The position numbers were made by a program, and so were the translations under genes. A DNA stretch of 64,000 nt from Prosthecodimorpha hirschii (GTDB lineage Bacteria > Pseudomonadota > Alphaproteobacteria > Rhizobiales > Ancalomicrobiaceae), in NCBI RefSeq assembly GCF_001305515.1, contig NZ_LJYW01000001.1, positions 4,631,525 to 4,695,524 on the forward strand. The letters run 5' to 3'. Shown here in pieces: positions 39,116-47,939 of the stretch. How positions within the stretch are numbered: position 1 is the first letter of the stretch; each line of letters opens with the position of its first letter. The notes beneath the pieces are model-generated. The model saw nothing but the letters and a program-made list of their open reading frames with translations. It did no database searches and was not told the origin of the DNA.

Positions 39116-40429
39116 TCAGGCCGTCTGGGCCGAAGGGTTCGCCGCCGGCCGCCGCCCCGACCCGTGCACGGCATCGCCGAAGCGCGCCATGATCAGCCGG
39201 ACCAGCGGCATGGTCAGGGCGGTGGAGGCGAGCGCCATGACGACGGCGGCCGAGAAGGTCGTCTGGCTGACCACCTGTTCCTTGGCGAAGATGGTCATCA
39301 CCACGATGGCCATCAGGCCCTTGGTCTGCAGAAGCGAGCCGGCCGCCAGCCCGAAGGCCCAGGTCTCGCCGACCGCGCGTGCCGCCAGCATGGTGCCGGC
39401 GACGCGGCCGACCGTGCAGGCCAGGAAGCCGACGCCGAACAGGGTCCAGACCACCGGATCGGCGAAGTCGAAGCTGGTGTTGAGGCCGGTGTTCAGGAAG
39501 AAGAAGGGCATCAGCACCAGTTGGGTCGGCTGGTCGAGTTTGGCGGCGGCGAATTCGCGGATGCGCTCGGGCAGGAAGATGCCGGCCATGAAGGCGCCGA
39601 TGACCGGGTGCAGGCCGGCGACGGCCGTGATCGTGCCCGACAGGAAGATGGTGATGCCGATCACGCTGAGGATCACCCGCTCGGCCGCGCCGACGGCGAG
39701 CAGATGCTCGAAATAGCGCGTCGCGCCGTGGCGCAGGAATAGGTAGTTGAGCCCGGCACCGCCGACCGCGACGGCCAGCGCCTCGCCGATGCCGGTGCCC
39801 TTGGCGAAGGGCAGGATCAGGGCGATCGAGGCCCAGGAGACCACGTCGCCGACGCCGGCCGAGGCGAGCGCCACCTGGCCGACGCGCGCCCGCATCAGGC
39901 CGAGTTCGCGCGTCAGGATGACCAGGATCGGCAGCGCGGGAATCGCCACCGCCAGCGCGAAGGCGGCGGCGAACAGGACGAGGCTCGGATTGCGGCCGGT
40001 CGCGCAGGACAGCTGCTCCGGACTGGCGCATGGATAGCCCCGCGCCACGAAATAGCCGGCCACGGCACCGATCGCCGCCGTGAAGGCCATGCCGCCGAGC
40101 GAGATGGCGACGACGCTGCGGCCGGCATGGGCGATCTGCTCGCGGTCGGCATCGGTGCCGGCGATGAAGCCGAACAGGGTCACGGCGACCAGCGCCAGCC
40201 CCTGCACGCCGCCGGTCAGCTCCTTGCCGAACAGCGCCTTGAAGCCGTCCGGGTCGAGCGCGCCGAAGACCGAGGGACCGAGCAGCACGCCGGCCAGGAT
40301 CTGGATGACGGCGAGCGGCAGGATGCGGTTGCCGCGGAACAGGTGCCAGAGAACGAAGGGCACCAGCACGACGACCGCGCCTTGCGGGATGATGATGTAC
40401 TTCTTGAAATTGAGCGCCAGCTCTTCCAT
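39116..40429 (-). CDS. Cation:proton antiporter (CPA2-like)
   Basis: 437 residues with about twelve hydrophobic segments and no TrkA cytosolic domain, the form of NhaP/KefB-type Na+/H+ exchangers. Recognisable pieces: FNFKKYIIIPQGAVVVLVP near the start, LALAVAIPALPILVILTREL, FFFLNTGLNTSFDF and LASTALTMPLVRLIMARFG. It would exchange Na+ or K+ for protons across the inner membrane. Substrate ion uncertain. Convergent with the GNAT gene. Confidence 0.88.
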   Translation of the reverse strand: MEELALNFKKYIIIPQGAVVVLVPFVLWHLFRGNRILPLAVIQILAGVLLGPSVFGALDPDGFKALFGKELTGGVQGLALVAVTLFGFIAGTDADREQIAHAGRSVVAISLGGMAFTAAIGAVAGYFVARGYPCASPEQLSCATGRNPSLVLFAAAFALAVAIPALPILVILTRELGLMRARVGQVALASAGVGDVVSWASIALILPFAKGTGIGEALAVAVGGAGLNYLFLRHGATRYFEHLLAVGAAERVILSVIGITIFLSGTITAVAGLHPVIGAFMAGIFLPERIREFAAAKLDQPTQLVLMPFFFLNTGLNTSFDFADPVVWTLFGVGFLACTVGRVAGTMLAARAVGETWAFGLAAGSLLQTKGLMAIVVMTIFAKEQVVSQTTFSAAVVMALASTALTMPLVRLIMARFGDAVHGSGRRPAANPSAQTA

Positions 40430-40570
40430 GCCGAAGTCCCCCGCCGGACCCGAGTGACGGTCCCATGGCGGGGACCTGCGGTCAATCGGCGCCCGCGATC
40501 CGAGGCCGGGCGGGCCGTCCGGCCGCGACAGGCGGGATCGCGACCGCGTCCCGTGCCCAGTCCGGCAGCC

Positions 40571-40972
40571 TCAATCCAGCAGCGTGCGGCGCGGCGGCAG
40601 GTTGCGGTCGAGGGTGCCGATCTGCAGTTCCGCCGCGCCGCTGGCGCAGGCGATTCGCAGCGCCTGGCTGCCGCTTGCGGGAATGTCGATGCGGCTCGAG
40701 GGCTGCACGATCAGCGCCATCTTGGCGATCGGATGGGCCAGCGCCTCGTCGTTGGCGGCGGTCCGGATCAGCGTGACCGCGCAGCCATGCTCGTCGGTGA
40801 CGAAATAGCCGGCGAAGCGGTCCTGACCGACCACCTCGACGAAGGCTTCGATCGGCCGGATCGGATGCGAGGCGCTCGCGTCCGTCGCGCCGTTGGTGAC
40901 GATCTCGGCGGCGCCCGCGGCACCGGCCAGCAGGGCGATCGACAGGGTGGCGAGGGCGACGGTGCGGATCAT
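40571..40972 (-). CDS. Secreted hypothetical protein
   Basis: 133 residues. Signal peptide MIRTVALATLSIALLAGAAG (cleavage near residue 22), then a short mature region (TNGATDASASHPIRPIEAFV, FVTDEHGCAVTLIRTAANDE). Two cysteines (HGCAV and IACASGA) may form a disulfide. No family recognised. On the minus strand, 141 bp after the antiporter start codon. Confidence 0.55.
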   Translation of the reverse strand: MIRTVALATLSIALLAGAAGAAEIVTNGATDASASHPIRPIEAFVEVVGQDRFAGYFVTDEHGCAVTLIRTAANDEALAHPIAKMALIVQPSSRIDIPASGSQALRIACASGAAELQIGTLDRNLPPRRTLLD

Positions 40973-41305
40973 GGCGGTTCTCTCTGGTTCTGGTTGGCCG
41001 GCGAAGGGCGGCTCGACTTGACGCCCGTTCTAACCGCACGCGCATGCACGGACCCTGAGAGCCGATTTCATGCACCGTTCATCGGTTGAACGCGGGCCGC
41101 GGCGCCCGCGCGGGACCTTGGACGCACCGCGAAACGCCGCGCGGATCGCCTGCCGCAACATTCTGATTCAATGGCCGAACCGGAAACCGTGGCCTGGCCG
41201 GCTGCCCCCCGGATCGGCGCTCTCAGTCCCTTGCCCGGGCCGGCGATCGGGCGCACCATCGCGCCCACTGCCCACGGCCGATTGCCCACTGCTCCGGAGC
41301 GTCCC
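40973..41305. other. Intergenic region between divergent genes
   Basis: 333 bp between the secreted protein and the LysE gene. An AT-richer CTTGACGCCCGTTC near 41018-41031 resembles a -35 element, but no convincing -10 follows. Nothing else found. Confidence 0.35.
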
Positions 41306-41929
41306 ATGTCCCTCGATACCTGGCTCGCGTTTGCCGCCGCCTCCGCGGTCCTCCTGGTGATCCCGGGGCCGACCATCCTGCTGGTCGTGTCCTACGCGCT
41401 CGGCGCCGGCTGGCGGACCGCGCTGCCGATGGCGGCAGGCGTCGCGCTTGGCGACTTCACCGCGATGACGCTGTCGATGCTCGGGATCGGCGCGCTGCTG
41501 GCGGCCTCGGCGACGGTGTTCACGGTGCTGAAGTGGATCGGCGCGGCCTATCTGGTCTGGCTCGGCGTCAAGCTCTGGCGCGCCGGCGGCCGGCTGGAGG
41601 CGGAACCACGCCGGGACGCGGCCTCGGCGGCCCGGATGCTGGCCCATGCCTGGCTGGTGACGGCGCTCAATCCGAAGAGCATCACCTTCTTCGTCGCCTT
41701 CCTGCCGCAGTTTCTCGACCCGGCCGGGGATTTCCTGACCCAAATGCTGATCTTCGAGGCGACCTTCCTGACGCTCGCCTTCGCCAACGCCTTCACCTAC
41801 GCGCTGGTCGCCGCCCGGGCGCGCGGCCTGGTCCGGCGGGAGGGCACCATCCGGGCGATCAACCGGGTCGGCGGCACGCTGCTGATCGGCGCCGGGGTGG
41901 CCGCCGCGACCCTGCGCAGCGGCCATTGA
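41306..41929 (+). CDS. LysE/RhtB-family exporter
   Basis: 207 residues with about six hydrophobic segments. The LysE signature is clear: LLVIPGPTILLVVSYALGAG near residue 20 (P-G-P), then LKWIGAAYLVWLGVKLWR and ALNPKSITFFVAFLPQFLDP. These proteins export amino acids (homoserine, threonine, lysine) across the inner membrane. Substrate not predictable. I chose the ATG at 41306; upstream codons to 41171 look like non-coding sequence. Confidence 0.9.
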   Translation: MSLDTWLAFAAASAVLLVIPGPTILLVVSYALGAGWRTALPMAAGVALGDFTAMTLSMLGIGALLAASATVFTVLKWIGAAYLVWLGVKLWRAGGRLEAEPRRDAASAARMLAHAWLVTALNPKSITFFVAFLPQFLDPAGDFLTQMLIFEATFLTLAFANAFTYALVAARARGLVRREGTIRAINRVGGTLLIGAGVAAATLRSGH

Positions 41930-41993
41930 GCCTCGGGCGATCGCCTCCGAGAGTGGGCCGGGTCCCGGCAGATTGGGGACCCCGGGCGGGGCG

Positions 41994-42839
41994 TCACATC
42001 ACGATGACGCGGGTGCCGACCTTGACCCGTTCGTAGAGGTCGGTCACGTCCTCGTTGCGCATCCGGATGCAGCCCGAGGAGACCGCCTGGCCGATCGTCC
42101 AGGGCTCGTTGGAGCCGTGGATGCGGTACATCGACGAGCCGAGATACATGGCGCGCGCGCCGAGCGGATTGCCGGGGCCGCCCTCCATGAAGCGCGGCAG
42201 CTTCGGCTGACGCTTCAGCATCTCCGCCGGCGGGCGCCAGGACGGCCATTCGGCCTTGCGGGTGACGCGGTGCTCGCCGGCCCATTCGAAGCCCGGCCGG
42301 CCGACGCCGACGCCGTAGCGGCGCGCGGTGCCGCCCTCCTGGACCAGGAAGAGATGGCGCGCATTGGTGTCGATCACGATCGTGCCGGGCGCGTGCGGCC
42401 CGCGATAGGGCACCACGGTCGGCAGGAATTCGTCGCGCACCTCGCGCACGGCCCGGCGGGCGGCCGGCGCCGGCACCTGCTGGTCGACATGGCTCTCCGG
42501 GGTCGGTGCCAGGCCGAAGGCGGCGAAGAAGCCGGACCGCGGCGCGGGTGCCGCAACGGCCGCCGGCTCCGGTTCAGGGGTGGCCACCGGCGCCACGATG
42601 GCGATCGGGGCGGGCATGGCCGCAGCCGGGGCGGGCAGCGCGGCATCGGTCATGTCGCGATAGCGCGGCCTGAGCTGCAGCATCCAGGGCTCGGTCAGGT
42701 TCGGCGACAGCACCACCGGCGGGCGCGGCGCGAAGCGGGACTCCTGGGCGGTCGCGGGGGTGGCCCCGGAAAGGGCGAGACCCGCGCCGAGCGTGGCAAG
42801 GCCGGTCAGGGCGAGGAGGACGGCACGGTCGTGCGGCAT
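41994..42839 (-). CDS. L,D-transpeptidase (YkuD)
   Basis: 281 residues. Signal peptide-like MPHDRAVLLALTGLATLGAG, a Pro/Ala-rich linker, then a YkuD domain (about 115-281) with GTIVIDTNARHLFLVQEGGT, GNPLGARAMYLGSSMYRIHG and SSGCIRMRNEDVTDLYERV. The catalytic Cys is Cys257 with His in YRIHGSNEP. It would form 3-3 cross-links or attach proteins to peptidoglycan in the periplasm. ATG at 42839 chosen; the frame continues to 43013 without a signal-peptide form. An inverted repeat at 43053-43083 lies upstream. Confidence 0.93.
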   Translation of the reverse strand: MPHDRAVLLALTGLATLGAGLALSGATPATAQESRFAPRPPVVLSPNLTEPWMLQLRPRYRDMTDAALPAPAAAMPAPIAIVAPVATPEPEPAAVAAPAPRSGFFAAFGLAPTPESHVDQQVPAPAARRAVREVRDEFLPTVVPYRGPHAPGTIVIDTNARHLFLVQEGGTARRYGVGVGRPGFEWAGEHRVTRKAEWPSWRPPAEMLKRQPKLPRFMEGGPGNPLGARAMYLGSSMYRIHGSNEPWTIGQAVSSGCIRMRNEDVTDLYERVKVGTRVIVM

Positions 42840-43179
42840 GGGCGACACTCTGCAATGCCCGGAGCGAGGGGTTCCGGGCGACGCTGCGGTTACAAAACGG
42901 GAGTCGCGCCACCGCCGGCCTCGGGAACGATACCGGCGGTCGCAGCCGGCATGGGGCCGGCTTTGGTCCCGGAGTCTCGGCCCGAGTTGCCACCGAATGG
43001 TGAATGCCGGCATGGTGAACGGACCCGGCCCGTCGGAAACCTCCCCTTATGGTTAACCGTCGGTTGCACCTGCGGACGGTTAAGCCTTTACCAAACCACG
43101 GCTGCGCAGCAGATCCGCCCGGGCTCCGGCTGGCCGTGTCGGGACGGGAGGGGGCGCGGGATCAGCGGGCGGTGCGGGA
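42840..43179. other. Intergenic region upstream of L,D-transpeptidase gene
   Basis: 340 bp between two minus-strand genes. It holds an inverted repeat TTAACCGTC / GACGGTTAA at 43053-43061 and 43075-43083 (13-nt spacer) and, overlapping the end of the next gene, an exact 18-bp tandem repeat at 43156-43191. No other gene or RNA seen. Confidence 0.5.
43053..43083. promoter_or_regulatory. TTAACCGTC inverted repeat
   Basis: Perfect 9-bp arms around a 13-nt spacer, about 215 bp before the L,D-transpeptidase start codon. It could be an operator or the stem of a transcript end for the DUF2927 gene; there is no T-run. Not a CtrA-type TTAA-N7-TTAA site, since the spacing is wrong. Confidence 0.4.
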
Positions 43180-44040
43180 TCAGCGGGCGGTGCGCGGCAG
43201 GGTCGGGTCGTCCGGCCAGCCTTCCGAGATCAGGGGCGCCAGCCGCGCGCGGCCATCCTGGATCACGGCGCCGAGCACGCGGCGGGCTTCGCGGCGGGTC
43301 ATGCCCGGACGCACCCGCTCGTCGTAGAGCATGTTCAGGATGAACCAGTCGAACACCGTGAAGGTGTCGACCGCATTGTCGTCGTTGTAGATCGAATCGG
43401 CGAGCGACGCATGGTCGTTGACGGGCCCGAGGCTCTGGGTCAGTTCCTCGACCAGGCAATGGCGGAACTTGTCGTCGCCCTCGTCGGCGATGACGAAGAC
43501 CAGTGCCTGCGACAGGACATGCGGCTTCGGACCGCCGGTCACTGCCGAGCAGTCCTGCCGGACCAGGAAGGCCGCCTCGCGTCGATCGGTGACGGTGCGG
43601 CGGATGAGAGCCTGGTAGTCGGCCCGGTCGACCAGGAACAGGAGCAGGCCGGGACCGCGGCTGCCCGACGGCGCCGGTTCGAGACGCAGGTTGCGGACGG
43701 TCCGGTTGAGGCCGGCAATGAAGGTCTCGGCCGCCACCACCCGGTCGGTCCTGGACAGATTGACGATCCGGTAGGCGACCGGCCCGGCCCATTTCTTGAC
43801 CTGCCGCGCTTCGTCGCCGGACCCGCGTCCGGCGGATTCGACGCCGAACACCGTCTTGTCGAAACCGTCGATCAGCTCGGCATCCGAATAGCTGCGCGGC
43901 TTCGGCTGGTGGACCGCCGCAGAGGCGGTGACGGCACCCGCCGCGATGCTGCCTACCAGCAGTAGTCCTGCAAGCCTTAGACAGAGAAGCAAGGCATTCG
44001 TCTCCCTCCCGGACCCGCCCGGCCGGTTCTGGGCCGTCAT
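43180..44040 (-). CDS. DUF2927 domain-containing secreted protein
   Basis: 286 residues. N-terminal hydrophobic segment ALLLCLRLAGLLLVGSIAAG (about 17-36) as signal peptide or anchor, then a DUF2927 region with FGVESAGRGSGDEARQVKKW and VAYRIVNLSRTDRVVAAETF, CLVEELTQSLGPVNDHASLA and FDWFILNMLYDERVRPGMTR. The EELTQ segment looks like a zinc-metalloprotease HExxH substitute and is conserved in the family; function is unknown. ATG at 44040 chosen. The gene ends in an 18-bp tandem repeat that duplicates the stop codon. Confidence 0.8.
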   Translation of the reverse strand: MTAQNRPGGSGRETNALLLCLRLAGLLLVGSIAAGAVTASAAVHQPKPRSYSDAELIDGFDKTVFGVESAGRGSGDEARQVKKWAGPVAYRIVNLSRTDRVVAAETFIAGLNRTVRNLRLEPAPSGSRGPGLLLFLVDRADYQALIRRTVTDRREAAFLVRQDCSAVTGGPKPHVLSQALVFVIADEGDDKFRHCLVEELTQSLGPVNDHASLADSIYNDDNAVDTFTVFDWFILNMLYDERVRPGMTRREARRVLGAVIQDGRARLAPLISEGWPDDPTLPRTAR

Positions 44041-44168
44041 CGCTACGACGGCCCCGGCGGCAGGTGCAAGCGATTCGAGGAAAATCCGACTGCCGTGCGG
44101 GAACCGTTTCTTAAGCGTGATCGATCTATGGTCTTTCGACTGGGATGGAAAGCGCGGGGCGTTGATCA

Positions 44169-44873
44169 ATGGCGGCCAGGAAGGTGTTTCGGATCGAAAC
44201 GATCGGTCGCGGAGACGTCGCAGCGTCCGATTCCGGCCCTGACCGCCAGTACCGCGACATCATGGCGGAACTGCAGGCGATCCGACGGATCATGCAGCCG
44301 ACGCAGGAGCTCAGCGAAAAGGCCATCGAGGCCATGCGCAAGGAGCACACGGAGGCGATGAAGCTCAAGGTCGAGCTCGACTCGATCTACGAGGCGATCC
44401 ACAAGACCAAGCGCGAGATCGCCACCCTGCACGTCTCCGGCTGCAACGGCCGTGAACTGTCCCGCGTCACCGACGAACTCGACGCCGTCGTGTTCGGCAC
44501 GGAGGGGGCGACCGAGCAGATCCTGGCCGCCGCCGAGCGCATCGACAACCAGTCCGCCGTGCTGGCCTCCAGCCTGAAGGGCGAGAGCCAGGCCGTCGCG
44601 ACCGACATTCAAGATCAGGTCGTCCAGATCTTCGAGGCGTGCAATTTCCAGGACCTGACCGGCCAGCGCATCACCAAGGTGGTCAACACGCTGCGCTTCG
44701 TCGAGGAGCGGATCATCCGCATGATGGAGATCTGGGGCGGCATCGACAGCTTCAAGGACATCGAGGTCGAACTCGAACACCGCATGGGCGACCAGGCGCT
44801 GCTCAACGGCCCGGCGCTCGAGACCGACAACGGCATCGCCTCGCAGGACGATATCGATGCCCTGTTCGCCTGA
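44169..44873 (+). CDS. cheZ: CheY-P phosphatase CheZ
   Basis: 234 residues. N-terminal helical region, then a long four-helix CheZ core with QDLTGQRITKVVNTLRFVEE (about 160-179), where the Q-D-L-T-G-Q-R signature holds the catalytic Gln for CheY-P hydrolysis. The C terminus ends SQDDIDALFA, close to the FliM-type CheY-binding tail (SQxEIDALL). It would dephosphorylate CheY-P at the flagellar motor side. No other chemotaxis gene is in the window. ATG at 44169, 128 bp from the divergent DUF2927 gene. Confidence 0.93.
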   Translation: MAARKVFRIETIGRGDVAASDSGPDRQYRDIMAELQAIRRIMQPTQELSEKAIEAMRKEHTEAMKLKVELDSIYEAIHKTKREIATLHVSGCNGRELSRVTDELDAVVFGTEGATEQILAAAERIDNQSAVLASSLKGESQAVATDIQDQVVQIFEACNFQDLTGQRITKVVNTLRFVEERIIRMMEIWGGIDSFKDIEVELEHRMGDQALLNGPALETDNGIASQDDIDALFA

Positions 44874-44988
44874 CCGGTCCGGCATCGGCCGAACGGGACG
44901 CGCCCGGCCGGCCGATGCACCGCACTCCTGACATCGCTCGACATTCCGCCCGTGATAGTCTCGCCGCCGCGAATCCGGGGAGACGGGC

Positions 44989-45633
44989 ATGATCGCCGAG
45001 GAATTGCCGAAGGGTCTGTTGCGCGGCGAGGACGGCCGCTGTCGCTGCTGGTGGCATGGCGGCGAGCCCTTCTATCAGGCCTATCACGACCGGGAATGGG
45101 GCCGTCCCGTCGCCGACGACCGTCGCCTGTTCGAGAAGATCGTCCTCGAGGGCTTCCAGTCCGGCCTCTCCTGGCTGACCATCCTGCGCAAGCGCGAGAA
45201 TTTTCGCGCCGCCTTCGCCCATTTCGACGCTGCGACCGTGGCGGCCTTCGGGCCGGCCGATGTCGAGCGCCTGCTCGCCGATGCCGGCATCGTGCGCCAT
45301 CGCGGCAAGATCGAATCGACCATCAACAATGCCCGCCGGGCGCTGGCCGTGACCGAGGCATTCGGCTCGCTCGCCGCCTATGTCTGGCGCTTCGAGCCCG
45401 ACGCTTCGGCCCGCCCGTCGCGCTTCGACCACGCGACGCTGACCGCCAATCCGACCAGTGCCGCCTCGAAGGCGCTGTCCAAGGACCTGAAGGCACGCGG
45501 CTGGAGCTTCGTCGGGCCGACCACCGTCTATGCCTTCATGCAGGCGATGGGGATGGTCAACGACCATCTGGAAGGCTGCTTCGTGCGCGACGAATGCGAA
45601 GCCGACCGCGCGGTCTTCGTGCGGCCGGGCTGA
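44989..45633 (+). CDS. tag: DNA-3-methyladenine glycosylase I
   Basis: 214 residues. N-terminal CRCWWHGGEPFYQAYHDREWG holds the first part of the Tag zinc site, followed by FEKIVLEGFQSGLSWLTILR and HRGKIESTINNARRALAV; ends with WSFVGPTTVYAFMQAMGMVN, HLEGC and CEADRA. Length matches Tag (about 190-210). It removes 3-methyladenine from alkylated DNA. Single gene, 116 bp after cheZ. Confidence 0.93.
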   Translation: MIAEELPKGLLRGEDGRCRCWWHGGEPFYQAYHDREWGRPVADDRRLFEKIVLEGFQSGLSWLTILRKRENFRAAFAHFDAATVAAFGPADVERLLADAGIVRHRGKIESTINNARRALAVTEAFGSLAAYVWRFEPDASARPSRFDHATLTANPTSAASKALSKDLKARGWSFVGPTTVYAFMQAMGMVNDHLEGCFVRDECEADRAVFVRPG

Positions 45634-45717
45634 CCGGTCCCGTCGAACGGTCCCGCCGACCGACCCTTCGTGCGGTCGCGCCGGCGATCCCGGCCCGGCC
45701 GGATCCGTCCCGATGGC

Positions 45718-46698
45718 TCAGGCCGTGGCGCGCTCGATGCGGGCGACCAGGCCGTCGGCGAGCGGGTTGGCGGCGGCGAAGACGTAATCGAGCCGGGCGG
45801 CGGTGACGACCGAGGCGCCCTGTTCGCGCAAGGCCGCGGCGAGCCCCGGCACCCGAGCGGTCGGCAGATGCAGGACGAGCGGGCCCGGCTGGTCGGCACC
45901 GAACGGGGCGGTGGCGCCGAGGGCCGCGGCGATCGCGGCGGCGGCGGCCGGATCCGGCACCGCGGCGCGGACCTCGCTCAGGCCGCGCGCGGCGGCTTCC
46001 GCCGCGATCCGGTCGAGGATCGCGCGGGCCTGGGCGCGGGCGCGGACGGTCCAGGGCGCCGTCAGCGAGGCGACCAGATGGGCCTGGCTCTTGAGGATGA
46101 CGCCGTCGCCGACGACCTTCAGGTTGTTGGCGGTCAGGGTCGAGCCGGTCGAGGTGATGTCGACGATCGCCTCGGCATTGCCGGCCGCCGGCGCGCCCTC
46201 GGTCGCCCCGAGGCTCTCGACGATGCGGTAGGCGGCGATGCCCTGCTGGGCGAAGAAGCGGCGCGTCAGGTTGATGTATTTGGTGGCGACGCGCAGGTGA
46301 TGGCCGTGGCGGAGCCGGAATTCCGAGGCGATGTCGGCCAGATCCGCCATCGTCGCCACGTCGATCCAGGCCATCGGCACCGCGACCACCACGTCGGCAT
46401 GGCCGAAGCCGAGTTCGGTGACCAGATGCACCTTGTCGGCCCAGGCCGGGATGGTCTCCTGGACGAGATCGAGGCCGGTGACGCCGAAATGGATGTTGCC
46501 GGCGCCGAGTTCCTTGGTGATCTCGGAGGCCGACAGGAAGGCGACCTCGACGCCCTCGATGCCGCCGAGCCGGCCGCGATAGTTGCGCGCGCCGCCCGGC
46601 TGCAGGATCGACAGGCCCGAGCGCTTGAAGAATTCGGCGGCATTCTCCTGCAGCCGTCCCTTGGACGGCACCCCGATGACGAGATCGCCCTCGCTCAC
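45718..46698 (-). CDS. hisG: ATP phosphoribosyltransferase, short form with extended C-terminus
   Basis: 326 residues. N-terminal catalytic part: LVIGVPSKGRLQENAAEFFK, GFGHADVVVAVPMAWIDVAT, RVATKYINLTRRFFAQQG and VDITSTGSTLTANNLK (phosphoribosyl-binding loop). The last ~90 residues extend beyond the 210-230 length usual for short-form HisG; a similar extension is known in Bradyrhizobiaceae HisG as I remember it. It makes phosphoribosyl-ATP from ATP and PRPP, the first step of His synthesis, and needs HisZ. GTG start at 46698 overlaps the hisZ stop (GTGA), so coupled translation. Operon hisS-hisZ-hisG on the minus strand. Confidence 0.93.
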   Translation of the reverse strand: MSEGDLVIGVPSKGRLQENAAEFFKRSGLSILQPGGARNYRGRLGGIEGVEVAFLSASEITKELGAGNIHFGVTGLDLVQETIPAWADKVHLVTELGFGHADVVVAVPMAWIDVATMADLADIASEFRLRHGHHLRVATKYINLTRRFFAQQGIAAYRIVESLGATEGAPAAGNAEAIVDITSTGSTLTANNLKVVGDGVILKSQAHLVASLTAPWTVRARAQARAILDRIAAEAAARGLSEVRAAVPDPAAAAAIAAALGATAPFGADQPGPLVLHLPTARVPGLAAALREQGASVVTAARLDYVFAAANPLADGLVARIERATA

Positions 46699-47930
46699 GC
46701 CAGACCCCCGTCCAGTTCCACGCCGGCCAGCCGGTCGAGCCACATCGAGAAGCCGACCGCCGGCACCGAGACCCGGGCGCCGAGCCGCTCGATCAGTCCG
46801 TCGTAGCGTCCGCCGCCGACCACCGGCTTTCCGTCCCGGCGGGCGGGGTCGCGGATCTCGAACACGAAGCCGGTGTAATAGTCGAGGTTGCGGCCGAAAT
46901 CGGCGCGGAAGGCCAGCGACGCCAGATCGATGCCGAGCGCCTTCATGGCCTTGGAGCGGGCCCGGAAGGTGGCGACCGCCTCGGCGATGTCGATATGCAT
47001 CTCGCGCTGGAAGCGGTCGAGCTCGCGTGCCGCCTTGACCGGATCGCCCGAAATGGTCAGGAAGCGGCCGATCGTGTCGGCCTTTTCGCGGGTCAGTCCG
47101 CCCTCGGCCTTGAGGGCGGCCTGCTGCAGGAAGCGGTCGGCGATCTCGTGGGCGGTCCGCCCGCCGACCGCCGTGATGCCGGCAATGGCCAGCAGATCCT
47201 CGACCACCGCGCGGGCGGCCTCCGGATTGGCGCCGGCCAGCGCGCCGAGAAAGCCCGCATGGGCGACGATGTCGCCGCCGTCGCGCGCGACCAGCTGCTC
47301 CAGGCCGGCTTCGAGCTTGGCGCGGTCGCCGAACAGCGAGCGCAGGCGCCGGCGGACGGGCAGGGGCAGTTCCAGCGCTTCGAGCAGCGCCGTGAACAGG
47401 CCCTCGTCGCCGATCTGGATCTCGGGATCGAGCACGTCGAACAACTCGGTCGCCTCGATCGCCATCCGGAAGATCTCGGCATCGGCGCGCGGCCGGTCGG
47501 TCTCGCCGAAGCGTTCGATGCCGGCCTGCTGAAACTCGCCGCTCTCGCCGGGGCGCTGGCGGAAAACGGAGCCCATATACGCCATGGTGGCGACCCGGCC
47601 GGGCACGCCGCGGCTCAAATATTCCCGACAGACGGGAATCGTGAAGTCCGGCCGCAGGCAGAGTTCCTCGCCGTCCGCGCCGGTGGTCACGAACAGGCGG
47701 CGGCGGATGTCCTCGCCGGCGGTATCGAGGAATACGTCGGCGGGCTGCAGGATCGGCGGCGAGACGATCTCGGCCTCGGCGGCGACGAACAGGTCGATCA
47801 GTTCGGAGATCGGGTCCTCGTCCGGAAGGGCGTCCGGATCGGGCCACTCGTCCATCGGCGCACCGACCATCTCCTCGAACATGCGGGTGATCTCGCCGGG
47901 GGCGGGGGGCTTCTTCGGCGTCCTGGCCAT
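46695..47930 (-). CDS. hisZ: ATP phosphoribosyltransferase regulatory subunit
   Basis: 411 residues of the class II aminoacyl-tRNA synthetase-like HisZ family. Motif remnants are visible: LCLRPDFTIPVCREYLSRG, FRQRPGESGEFQQAGIERFG and [32 protein letters not shown]. It lacks aminoacylation but is required for short-form HisG and feedback control by histidine. The gene lies between hisS (9 bp) and hisG (4-bp overlap). Confidence 0.93.
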   Translation of the reverse strand: MARTPKKPPAPGEITRMFEEMVGAPMDEWPDPDALPDEDPISELIDLFVAAEAEIVSPPILQPADVFLDTAGEDIRRRLFVTTGADGEELCLRPDFTIPVCREYLSRGVPGRVATMAYMGSVFRQRPGESGEFQQAGIERFGETDRPRADAEIFRMAIEATELFDVLDPEIQIGDEGLFTALLEALELPLPVRRRLRSLFGDRAKLEAGLEQLVARDGGDIVAHAGFLGALAGANPEAARAVVEDLLAIAGITAVGGRTAHEIADRFLQQAALKAEGGLTREKADTIGRFLTISGDPVKAARELDRFQREMHIDIAEAVATFRARSKAMKALGIDLASLAFRADFGRNLDYYTGFVFEIRDPARRDGKPVVGGGRYDGLIERLGARVSVPAVGFSMWLDRLAGVELDGGLA

Positions 47931-47939
47931 GGGGCCTCC

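Noticed and set aside
43053..43083. CtrA binding site
   Set aside because: TTAA halves are not 7 nt apart in the same orientation.
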